Part shown: positions 9,797 through 18,064 of the stretch, piece after piece
Layout: every line of letters begins with the position of its first letter
Numbering within the stretch: position 1 is the stretch's first letter
Assembly (NCBI GenBank): GCA_003427395.1
Contig: BFEA01000090.1
Coordinates: forward strand, 1,148,581-1,170,237
From: Chara braunii
Lineage: Eukaryota > Streptophyta > Charophyceae > Charales > Characeae
Direction of reading: 5' to 3'
Length of the DNA: 21,657 bases
The notes under the pieces: model-generated
Told to the model about the DNA's origin: nothing
Databases searched by the model: none
The model's input: only the letters and a program-made list of their open reading frames with translations
Program-made: the position numbers and the translations under genes

Positions 9797-10580
9797 CGTA
9801 TAAATGGAAATGGAGAAGGCTTTATCACCAAGGAGGAGGAGGAAGCCGAGGTGGATTTCTTCACCATACCCTCAAGTTCGGCAGTCGTATTGCAACACTC
9901 CATCCTGCGCGGACCACTTGCACCGATGCAAGGAGCCCAAACAACCATCATGCACCAGGAGCCATCAAGTAGCAGACAGACAATGACCACAGTGAGGCAT
10001 CAGTTAGTCCTCCTGTGTTTCACGCTCTCACCTCAAGGCACCAAGTTCATGGCCAGATGAATGGAAAAGGGTGTGCTCGCCAGTCTGACAGTTGTAGTGA
10101 GTTCCTCACCAACCACCAAAGAGGCAGTAAAGGTTGTAGCAGCCACCTTCATAAACGATTGTTTCCCATTCAGGCTGGTTCCCATTATTCAAATCGGGCA
10201 CAAAACAGGGGCAGCAGTAGCGGGAGGAAGTTGACACTTTTCGATTCGGGTCCTCGATGTCAAAATTGTGTTGGACATGGCAGTGCTGCTAGCCACACAG
10301 GGAGTAGTGTGGCTGCCATCTGCATGGATGACAGCGGTTTCAACAACAGAGCTCCAGGAAGCACACCTCACCGAAGACACCAATGCCAAACTGGTAGCAG
10401 ACTTTTGCTGCTCTCTGGCAACATACAATCATCAACCGTGCTCTGGAAGCTTTCGAAACCTCCTCCTAGCACCTTGGGAGACATTGAGCGGTCAGGAGAC
10501 GCAAATAAGAGCCAGAATCGACAAACAGCAAGCATATGAAGAACAGTGGATCCAATCACCAACCGCCACAGTCCCAACCA
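9797..10580 (+). other. LINE-B region between Pro-rich ORF1 tail and ORF2
   Basis: Open stretches in more than one frame (for example 9851-10060 and 10268-10594) suggest a decayed ORF1 C-terminal domain. The second includes KLVADFCCSLATYNHQPC and runs to the ORF2 start. I recognise no domain. By position this is the end of ORF1 and the ORF1-ORF2 junction. Confidence 0.4.
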
Positions 10581-11362
10581 ATGACCAACCTTAAAATCTC
10601 AACCTGGAACATGCGGGGGCTCGACGACACCACCTAGAAGCATAAGAAGGTGAGGGTGAAGACTTGGATCCACGACAAAAAGATCCAAGTTATGCTGCTA
10701 CAGGAAACCAAATTGGACGAAGGCAAGCTCCACCAGAACTCCAGCTGGTGGCAAGGCCCACAAATCTGGGGTCCAACAAACGATCACGAAAGACGGATGT
10801 ACCATATTGTCGCATCGCAACATGGAAGTCGAGATCCTAAAACAAAAAGTCGATATTTCGGGCCGATGAGCTTGGATTCGAATCCGTTTGGGAGCAGAGA
10901 CCTGGGTCATCATGACCATGTACGTACCGTCAGAAGCCTCCGACCGAAGATCCTTTCTTGAAGAGCTTCCAACCGTCTTACGCCGCTGCTTCTTGCAGGC
11001 GACTTCAACCTTAAGTTACTTTGAGGCCAGAGCTGGACTCTCCAGAATTTGGCCCCAGAAAGACCGATGCAACCATGCTGGCGGGTTACATAGAACAACA
11101 GGGGCTGATGGACAGCTTTAGAACCCTGCACCCTTCAACCGCTGGCTACACCAAGTTTTCAGACCAAAGAAACGACAACAAAGCACTACCAAAGAGGAGG
11201 TTAGACCTCATGCTCGCCAAAGGGGCGCCTTGGGAAGCCATAACTAGAGTTGATTGCAACATAGAAAATGTCTCAGACCATAGGACGGTTACAGGCACCT
11301 TCGAAGCAGAAAGTCAACTCACCAGAGGCTCGGGCACATTCGGCTCAATGTGGACCTGCTAA
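10581..11362 (+). pseudogene. LINE-B ORF2, apurinic-type endonuclease domain, broken
   Basis: The ATG at 10581 opens MTNLKISTWNMRGLDD, the classic N-terminus of a LINE endonuclease. A TAG at 10635-10637 interrupts it, then KTWIHDKKIQVMLLQETKL continues in frame with the metal-binding Glu. A frameshift leads to VIMTMYVPSEASDRRSFLEE, a second to LAGDFNLK (GDFN motif, 10998-11009), and a third to the C-terminal part with GLMDSFRTLHP, RRLDLML and SDHRTV (SDH at 11273-11281). All main catalytic motifs of the DNA-nicking domain are still readable, in contrast to LINE-A. At least three frames are used, so no protein can be made from this copy. Confidence 0.85.
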
Positions 11363-11657
11363 ATTCGCAGTCCATCTTCAACCGGAATACCGCCCACTGG
11401 AAGGCAGCAGACCAAGCACTGGTTCCACCCTGAGAAGAATGGCTGCAAGTCGGCTTCCTCATCGTGACAAGAGCACTCGACGTCTTCTCCCCAATTCAGG
11501 CCAGAGGCGCAAGGCAAGAGGAGCAACACTGCATATGAATGATTGCAGAAGCCGAAACAGAACTAGAACCTGAGCCGGTGACAAAATTGTACTGGCATCA
11601 CAGGCGGGACCAATAGTTGTAGAAGCTGGAGGATTTACAAGTTACGCAGCAAACTGT
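11363..11657 (+). other. LINE-B linker between endonuclease and RT
   Basis: This covers the expected coding linker between the endonuclease and the RT. The frames are broken and no conserved motif is visible. Function as a linker is inferred from position only. Confidence 0.4.
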
Positions 11658-13310
11658 ATGGACCAGACAGGCGCAAGAGCAGGGTATGATCACAGGGACA
11701 GGATGATGACCAAGGAGACCTTCCGGCGCATCTGGCCCCCCAGACCACATGCACTACTCAGGGAACTCACACACCCCTGCCCCACAAAAGTCCCTCCAAC
11801 TAGAGACTCTGAAGCCACGAGCGAATATGCCCAAACCTACTTCCAGGACATACTCACCTTGTGCAGACAACCAGATCTCGCCCTACAGCAGTTGAAGGAC
11901 GAGCGAGACCTATGGCAACACACACAGGCCAGGCTGCCACCGGTCGCAATGACTCGGCTGGATAACCCCATCACTCTGGAGGAGCTTTGGGAAGTAGTGA
12001 AACACATGGCAAGAGGCAAAAGTCCACGCTGGGACGGACTAACGGTGGAGTACTATGCAGCAACATGGGAGCATATCGACCCTATCTTGCTTAACCACTA
12101 CAATCACATCCTGGAAGGAGGCGTCCTAGCGGAGGAAATGAAGCTCGGCATCGTCACTCTGATCTACAAGAAGGAGAGAAGTGTAATATCCGTAACTGGC
12201 AACCGATCTCTTGGCTTAATGTCTCTTACAAGATCCTTGCCAAGCTCCATGCACGCAAGTTGGTGCCATACCTACCTGAGCTAGTACACACGGACCAAGC
12301 CTTAGGCGCCTTCGTCCAAGGGCCCTCCATAGCCGATAACCTAATGATGGCTATTGGCGCACTGGAGATTACTCAACGACAGAACAGACAGGTCATGGTT
12401 TCCATGCTCGATCTCGAGAAGGCTTATGACCGGGTGAACTGGTCCGTTGTGCTAGCCACCTGGAGCACATGGGGTTTGGGCTAGCCTTCCTCACATAGGT
12501 CAAGGAATTGTGTAAGGATGCAGCCACAACAGTTTGTGTCAACGGTTTCCTCTCGCCCATCTTCGCTTTAACTCGCTCCCTCAGGTAGGGATGTCCACTT
12601 GCCTCCCTCTTTTTCGCACTACAAATGGAGGATCTACTCAATGCAGTTCGCGCCTCTCCAGTCATCCAAGGACTATACCTGGGAGGAGGACGTCACTTGC
12701 TCACATGTGCCATCGCAGACAACCTGTTATTAGCAATCGAGGCTCCGCCAGAGACCACACATGAATCTAAGAAGTTGTTGGATCACTATGCAACACATTC
12801 AGAAGCCAAGGTCAACTGGGAGAAATTTGTCTACATTCTCCCAGCAAACTATGATATGACGGGCGAGGATTGGAGGATGAGAAGAATACCCCCAAACCTA
12901 ACCGAGCGATACCTCGACGTCCAAGTATCTCTTGCGGACGCACGCCCCAAGCAAGACTCGACTTTACCCGCCAAGACACAGGCGGCCCCGCAGAAATGCA
13001 GGATGGTTGAGGGCCTGCCACTTTAAGGTGAGGCATGCTGATCACAACGGTAGTCTTCTCCCAGTTGTGGCACGTGGCAGCCATCTGCCTAATTTCCAAA
13101 CCAACAGTCAAACAGCTAACAGGCGATGCAGCATGCTACCTCTAGAAGCTGACTGCACACGGAGACCAGGGCGTCATCACGAAATGCTCCTGGGCCAAAG
13201 TGTCATCAGCCAAGCAGGAAGGAGGCCTCAGGGTGATTGAACCTCGCACTCAAGACCTCGCCTTGCTGGCCAAATGGCTGCTCAAAGCCGCGACACAGGT
13301 TGGTTGCTGA
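11658..13310 (+). pseudogene. LINE-B ORF2, reverse transcriptase domain, broken
   Basis: An open stretch at 11658-12284 carries ITLEELWEVVKHMARGKSP, DGLTVEYY and LGIVTLIYKKE (RT blocks 0 to 1). After a frameshift near 12180 come WLNVSYKILAK, DQALGAF and MVSMLDLEKAYDRVNW (motif A intact). A second shift near 12460 leads to VKELCKDAATTVCVNGF, LR-stop-GCPLA (motif B with TAG at 12586-12588), then CAIADNLLL at 12709-12735, where YADD is expected. Downstream are RYLDVQVSLAD, GMLITTVV and EGGLRVIEP with DLALLAKWL. Further stops are TAG at 12496-12498, TGA at 13029-13031 and TAG at 13142-13144. The change of the second catalytic Asp to Asn would abolish polymerase activity. Confidence 0.85.
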
Positions 13311-14823
13311 ACCCGGGTAGCATTGTTGGAACACATACTTCAACAGGAACTGGATCTGACCAAGATCCAGGACGTCTGGGAATGCATTTTCATGCCCACC
13401 TACGCGTGTAGACAGTTGCACTCCCAACTGGCAAATGCCTGTTGGACAGCGTGGAGAAATCTTCTACCACCACATCACAAGGATCCTGTCACTCACGAAG
13501 AAGTCCTGAGGCAGAATCTGTTTGAGAAACCGGCGCTGTAGGACGACGAAGGAATGCCACTCACAACGATGTCGGCTCTCGGGAGCTTTGGTCGGGGATG
13601 GACAGAGAGAGGCGTCACCAGGGTAAAAGACCTATGGAACGGAGACCAACAGAGATGGATATCCGTGGAATGGCTAAAGCAGAAACTGGGGTGCCTTCAA
13701 AGAATTGAGGAAAAAAGGCAGCAGCTTCTACAAGCTATCCCCCAGCACTGGCGAACCCCACTACTCTTAACAGACCCAGTGGAAGGCGAATGGTACAACT
13801 GCCCCAGAGGACCAGCCCCCCAGACCAGCCTACCACATCCTCGAACAGCTGGACGATGACTTGCAGCGATCACAAAAATGGACAGGTCCTCCGGGCCTGA
13901 AAGATTCCAGCAAACTACACCTCGAGAGCGAAGTAGTGCTTCAGAACCACCAAAGCCTCCAACAGATCCGTGTCCAAACATCCACCTTAGGAGCGGCCAC
14001 AATGCACACCCTACTGCAGCAAGGACGTCCGCTGCGAGCCCTGAGAATTGACCCCCTAGGATGCTATTGGGAGCCACATCCCGCCCAGAAGCGGTTTTTG
14101 TCCCAATGCTCTACAGGCCCGGGGCGCATCTTTCTCAGCAAGGACCGAAACATCCCAGACACTGCAGCTGCAAATCTCAACAGATACATGTCTAAGGAGA
14201 ACCACATCACAGCAAGGGAACTCACTTTGCTCTGGAAACAACTGCCAGCCTTGTCGTCGCAGAAGTTGGCAGCACTGCTCTGGCTGCTCTCCCATGGAGC
14301 GGTACCAAGCCCGGTCTGGCTGTTTGACAGAGGCATGGAGCTGGAGACAAGATGCAAACGTTGTGGAAGCAGACAGGAGGAGTCCACCCAACACTTGTTC
14401 TGGTCATGCCCGACATCCAAACGGATATGGCAATGGTGGCACAGACACTGGCAGCAATTTGTGGGTGACCTTCTGAATTGGAATGAAAGTTGGGCTCTGG
14501 TAGGATGCATTTCAGCAACATGGTTCCGGCACACTGGCAGAGGTTACATCGCCCAGGTTGTCAGATCCATCATTATCTGGCTGATCTGGGAGGACCGGAA
14601 CAATGTACTCTTCAAGCAGCAGTGGACTAGTGACGGCACCATCATCCAGAAGCTCAAGGCCTGGATCCGGACCATGATCCGGGTGGACTGGATGAGGAAA
14701 GCAGCAAGAGGCCGCACACCCAGGGGCAGGCACTGGTTCCTAGTAACATGGGCCAGGGACAACCACCTCGCAACAATCACCCTCTCAGGCACAATCACTA
14801 TAGCACCGTGGCTCCGATCTTAA
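13311..14823 (+). pseudogene. LINE-B ORF2 C-terminal region with zf-RVT zinc domain
   Basis: The part at 13323-13859 is one frame broken only by a TAG at 13539-13541. It has the usual post-RT region: LTKIQDVWECIF, a Trp-rich stretch, and TERGVTRVKDLWNGDQQRW, typical of the lead-in to zf-RVT. A shift near 13860 joins it to a 320-codon open frame ending at TAA 14821-14823. That frame contains LTLLWKQLP, the zinc motif CKRCGSRQEESTQHLFWSC, then WLIWEDRNNVLF, the conserved W-IW--RN-F ending of zf-RVT. The domain is thought to help bind RNA or DNA during reverse transcription. This is the best preserved part of the element. Confidence 0.85.
14353..14409 (+). other. zf-RVT zinc-binding motif CX2CX9HX4C
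   Basis: The first Cys codon is at 14353 and the last at 14407. Cys, Cys, His and Cys are all intact, and they are followed by PTSKRIWQWW as in known zf-RVT domains. Confidence 0.85.
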
Positions 14824-15549
14824 GCGACTGAGTGGGGCACTACTCCACATACTGCCCTCCTGTCCACCCCTTCCCCCACCTCTTCCCCCACCTTTTTCCT
14901 CACACCGCCACCACCATCCCTGCCCCATTGGCCATCCTTGCCTACCCGAGTCTGCGCCATACCACCACCTTCCCTCATCCCTGGCACCCTCACCCAACCT
15001 CCTCCGTCCCTCTGCCCCCCCATTACGAACCAGGACACTTGATTCCTGTCGGTGGTTGCTGTAGCTCACATCGGGTAGGGTAGGGAGGAGAGTGTCAGGC
15101 AACCCTTAGGTAGAGCCGGTGGTTTCCGCCGCTCCCCTCAGTCGACATTAGACTGAGGACAGGCCGGCTTTAGGCCTGTGTAATAGGAACTGAAATATTA
15201 GGAGAGGTAGTGTATAGCAACCCCAACGTAGGACTTTGTCACATAGCTTATTCCAAGCGAGAGCATACTTCTCCTGAGGACAACAACAGATGGTAGAAGC
15301 GAGGACGTAAACATAGTGAGGGATATTAGAAGACACTCCGTATCAAAAAAAAAAAAAAAACACTCCGTATCTCAGACAGTACATACCACCAAGGCATACC
15401 GGGTCCCCTTGGTCCCGTAAAAAGCGAAGCTGGCTAAAGTTGCCAGTGCCTGCCACACCTATCATTCCAGGTTGAATTGTGGGGTCCCTGGCCCCAGGGC
15501 TCCTGTTTGCTTTCCTTGCAATAAACCTTCACAATTCCAAAAACGAAGT
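14824..15549 (+). other. LINE-B 3' untranslated region
   Basis: There is no gene in this 726-bp stretch after the ORF2 stop. The first part (14840-15030) is C- and T-rich, like the LINE-B leader. The A16 tract at 15345 interrupts it, and an AATAAA lies 24 bp before the A12 tract at its end. I read it as the LINE 3' UTR. An unrelated second element between the A16 and A12 tracts cannot be excluded. Confidence 0.55.
15333..15371. repeat. A-tract between 12-bp direct repeats
   Basis: ACACTCCGTATC at 15333-15344 is repeated exactly at 15360-15371, separated only by A residues (16 A in a row at 15345-15360, the last of which is shared with the second repeat). This is what a retrotransposition event that inserted only a poly(A) tail would leave, with its target-site duplication. 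Confidence 0.75.
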
Positions 15550-15561
15550 AAAAAAAAAAAA
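15520..15561 (+). promoter_or_regulatory. Polyadenylation signal and A-tail, probable LINE-B 3' end
   Basis: AATAAA at 15520-15525 is followed 24 bp later by 12 consecutive A (15550-15561). The spacing fits cleavage and polyadenylation of an RNA that was then copied into DNA. Confidence 0.6.
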
Positions 15562-15591
15562 GTCAGGTATTATACAGGAAAAAAACAACAA

Positions 15592-15689
15592 GTCCTTCGG
15601 GACATTCGTTAAAATTGGAACGATACAGAGAAGATAATCATGGCCCCTGCGCAAGGATGACACGCATAAATCGAGAAACGGTCCAAATT
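15592..15689 (+). ncRNA. U6: U6 snRNA-like sequence, probable pseudogene
   Basis: The segment matches U6 spliceosomal RNA almost end to end. It has a 5' stem-loop GTCC-TTCG-GGAC (15592-15603), AAAATTGGAACGATACAGAGA with the ACAGAGA box (15625-15631), ATGGCCCCTGCGCAAGGATG, ACACGCATAAATCGAGAAA and the end GGTCCAAATT. U6 pairs with the 5' splice site and U2 and forms the catalytic core of the spliceosome. Two things point to a dead copy. The conserved GATTAGCATGG reads GATAATCATGG, so the AGC triad is ATC, and no T-run follows the 3' end as Pol III termination needs. A TATTATA lies at 15568-15574, slightly close for a U6 TATA box, and I see no plant-type upstream element. Confidence 0.85.
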
Positions 15690-16207
15690 GGGGGGACGCT
15701 CCACGCGCCGCGTCGGTTGACGTGCATAGTGCAACTCTTCGCGGTGGTGTCGGCGCGAATACGCTTACAAGGGTATCCACCCTGGTTTTTGCAAGTGACA
15801 GAAAACAAGTTTAACCTGGAATTGTTGAGAAGGCCGCGCGACTTGCGGCAGTGTGTTGACTATAGGTTGGCTATGAGGTCTAGAAATAGAGAGTGCGTGG
15901 GCGCGCAGGGTTTGAGGTGCGCGGGATTTTTTTTTCTTGTCGCTGATTATAAAGCCGGCGCGGACGCCGGCCGGTTTAACTTTGGTTTACTTTTATTTAT
16001 TCATTTTTGATTAAGCAGGATTTAGGGATATTTTCTTTTGGTTGGTACATTTGACCAAGATGAGCGCGCGGGCGTGGAGGACGGCTTCGACAACGGCGAG
16101 ACGTCTGCATGATAACGGGTGCGCGGCACCAAAAGCTGGTGGGGCGACGACCCGGGTTTTATTTAGCTTCCGTGTTCCACTTTTATTTTTATTTTTTTTC
16201 TTCCACC
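15690..16207 (+). other. Unassigned GC-variable stretch between U6-like and rRNA-like segments
   Basis: No gene is supported. Open frames exist (for example 15615-16010) but overlap the U6 sequence and show no domain. The sequence alternates between GC-rich patches and T-rich runs. I could not align it to the 5' part of large-subunit rRNA or to 5.8S. Confidence 0.4.
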
Positions 16208-16540
16208 CCGCCCGGCTTATAGCGCGGACCGAGGAGCTTAATGTACATACGAGCAGGTGGGTGATTAGCCCACGAGGCGGAAAAAAACTAACGTGGGCAT
16301 TTCTGGAGGTGTACCGTCCGCAGCCTGCGGTTTGCTGTGAGAGGTTTGAGTGTGAGCATGCCCTTGGGACCTGGTAGAGGTGAAATATGCCAGGGCGGAG
16401 TAGGCCCGGGGACTACAGCCGGGGCATACAACTATGCTACTGTGAGGCTCGGTTGTCAGACTTGGGTATAGGGGCGAAGACTAATAGAACCGTCTAACAG
16501 CTAGTCTCCTCCGGGGTTTCCCGAAGGATAGCTGGAGCTG
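16208..16540 (+). rRNA. Diverged large-subunit (25S/28S-like) rRNA fragment
   Basis: This stretch aligns along its length with the region of eukaryotic 25S/28S rRNA after expansion segment D2. The landmarks fall in the right order: GCGGACCGAGGAG (for CACGGACCAAGGAG), a hairpin at 16257-16273, GGTTTGAGTGTGAGCATGCC (16343-16362, one difference from the common sequence), GGTGAAATATGCC, GACTTGGGTATAGGGGCGAA (16459-16478), GACTAATAGAACCGTCTA and GGATAGCTGGAGCT. Normally conserved AGCTGGTTCCC is altered to AGCTAGTCTCC. Neither the upstream start of LSU nor the downstream core (such as the sarcin-ricin loop) is visible. It is therefore a fragment: a relic, or part of a very unusual rRNA. Confidence 0.75.
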
Positions 16541-17200
16541 TCAGGGCCGTTTCTGTATCCTGCCGATCCGCACAGTGGCGGGAAGCGCTGGTCTGGGTAG
16601 CGGGCGCTAAGTTCGCCCATGGGAAAAATGCCCTCCGACCGTAGTCGGGAGGCGGGACATTGAGGCAAGGCCGGCAGAAGAGCCACTGTGGGGTGCTGTC
16701 GGGGCGGAGTGAGGCCGACGAGGTGGCCGCAGAACCGAGGGGGCGACAGGAAAGGCGGAGGAGTGTCGGAGGTGGGAGTGACGGGGCACTGAGCTTGCCA
16801 GCGAGGCAAGCCGATAGTGCAACGGTTTTGCAAAGACCAAAAACAAAAAGGGTGGACCCGGACGGGAACCATGCCAAGTGCATGCGCAGAAGGGCAGATA
16901 GCGTAGTGGGTGTGAGGGAGTTGACAAAGGCAGACCGAGTTGGGCAGAGCGCCAGGTAGCAGCGGGCAATGAAGCGACGGGCAGCGGGGGTCCAGCTGGG
17001 CAACGCCAGGTAGCAGCGGGCAGGGCGAGAGCGCAGCAGACGAGGTAAGTGCTGGTGAGAGCAACGGGCGCCGGGCGTGTGGAGCTCGAGGGAACGCAGA
17101 GAGAATGGAATGCACCCGGACGAGGGCGGGGGCCGGGTACATTCGGAGATGAGGATGGTGGAGGAGGAGCTGGGCGCGGTGGGGAAGTGTGTAGTGAGGT
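16541..17200 (+). other. G-rich stretch with direct repeat and hairpins, no gene
   Basis: No recognisable LSU sequence continues here and no protein domain is seen in the open frames on either strand. GCCAGGTAGCAGCGGGCA occurs at 16951-16968 and again at 17005-17022 (54 bp apart). A perfect 7-bp hairpin GCTTGCC/GGCAAGC lies at 16793-16811. The long minus-strand open frames (to 17142) are rich in Pro, Ser, Ala and Leu from base composition. Confidence 0.5.
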
Positions 17201-17963
17201 CAGTCGGGAATGGAATCTGTCGGGGAGAGGGGTGCTCCTACCGTTTTAGGAGTGGGCGAGTCCGACTATGAAGTCGGATTGGTTAGTGAGTTGGTAGATT
17301 AGAAAGTCAGTGAAAAGGTTAGTGCGGGGAGCCATGGTGGAAAGGTGTCGGGAAGAGGGATAATTGGAGTAGGAAGCCTACAGCTCGCTCAATCCTCGAT
17401 GGATTTGAGCGAGACAAAGTGTTAAGTGAGAGTTTTGTGAGGCCGCGGGATGATTAGCGCGGTCAAAATTAGTGGTGAGACAAGGCAAATGAATCGGGAC
17501 GTGAAGACAGGTTGAGTGCATACAGGACGAGGGGGAAATGGCTATGGCGGAGGGCTGAGCTCGTAGCTCGCCCATTCCGCAGCCGTTTTAGGCAGGGAAA
17601 AATGACAGACAGGGGGGTTTTGATCAGGGGAATCCGAATACGAAGTTAGATTGACTGATTAGTTAGTAGGATGTGAGTTTACTGCAAAAGGGGGTGCGCA
17701 AACAGTGTCGGGGAGGAAAATGAGTCGGGGTGAAGATTGGCTTACTCGGCCACTTCTAGACCGTTTTTGACAGACAAGGAGGCTAGTTTGGGGTTTTTAC
17801 CCCGGGCGACCTCGTTGGTGAAGTTAGTTTTTAGTATTAGTGAGTAGAGTTTGAGGTGAGGAAGAATAAGGCTGCGCGGAGGTAGCGATGGTGAAGGAGT
17901 GGAGGTGGCGGAACGGAAAGGCGAATACCTCACTCGATTCTCCTCGGAATCGAGTGATTGAAG
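17201..17963. repeat. Diverged repeats about 150-190 bp apart, several with a hairpin
   Basis: A loosely conserved unit recurs with anchors near 17240, 17390, 17580, 17760 and 17935. Shared pieces are CCGTTTTAGG or CCGTTTTTGA, then a TTAGTGAGTTGG or TTAGTTAGTAGG type block, then TGTCGGG with a purine-rich run. Three units have a strong stem of different sequence at the anchor: CTCCTA/TAGGAG (17235-17252), a 12-bp stem with one bulge (17384-17413) and TCACTCGATTC with its complement (17930-17957). A further 7-bp stem TCCGACT/AGTCGGA lies at 17261-17278. The two units at 17580 and 17760 have weak or no stems. No coding content is visible. Confidence 0.5.
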
Positions 17964-18048
17964 GTGCAAATGCGAGGGGTGGGGCCTGTCCACCAGATTG
18001 TATGCGTGTCTGCAGGGCTGATCACTACTCAGCTTGTGTACGGGGCAG

Positions 18049-18064
18049 CCACGAACGATCGTGG
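18049..18064. repeat. Perfect 6-bp hairpin CCACGA/TCGTGG
   Basis: CCACGA (18049-18054), loop ACGA, TCGTGG (18059-18064). It lies just after the diverged repeat block. Function unknown. Confidence 0.5.

Larger units (their letters stand above)
7934..15561 (+). mobile_element. LINE-B: nearly full-length L1-like non-LTR retrotransposon, decayed
   Basis: On the plus strand the order is ORF1 (from about 7934), endonuclease (from the ATG at 10581), reverse transcriptase, a connector, a zf-RVT zinc domain ending at TAA 14821-14823, a 3' UTR, AATAAA at 15520 and an A12 tract at 15550-15561. It has the same architecture as LINE-A and lies head-to-head with it. Endonuclease residues QET, GDFN and SDH are preserved, but there are at least four frameshifts and several stops, and RT motif C reads ADN. 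The 5' end and a matching target-site duplication were not found. The A16 tract at 15345 looks like a separate event. Confidence 0.8.

Noticed and set aside
352-13541. TAG read as Gln (altered genetic code, as in some green algae)
   Set aside because: Some TAG codons fall on expected Gln, but others fall on expected Trp (12496-12498, 13142-13144). There are also TGA and TAA stops, frameshifts and lost catalytic residues, so decay explains all of them.
16494-17142. Long minus-strand open frames as a protein gene
   Set aside because: They are rich in Pro, Ser, Ala and Leu in a GC-rich stretch, are open in several frames at once, overlap the rRNA-like segment and show no domain.
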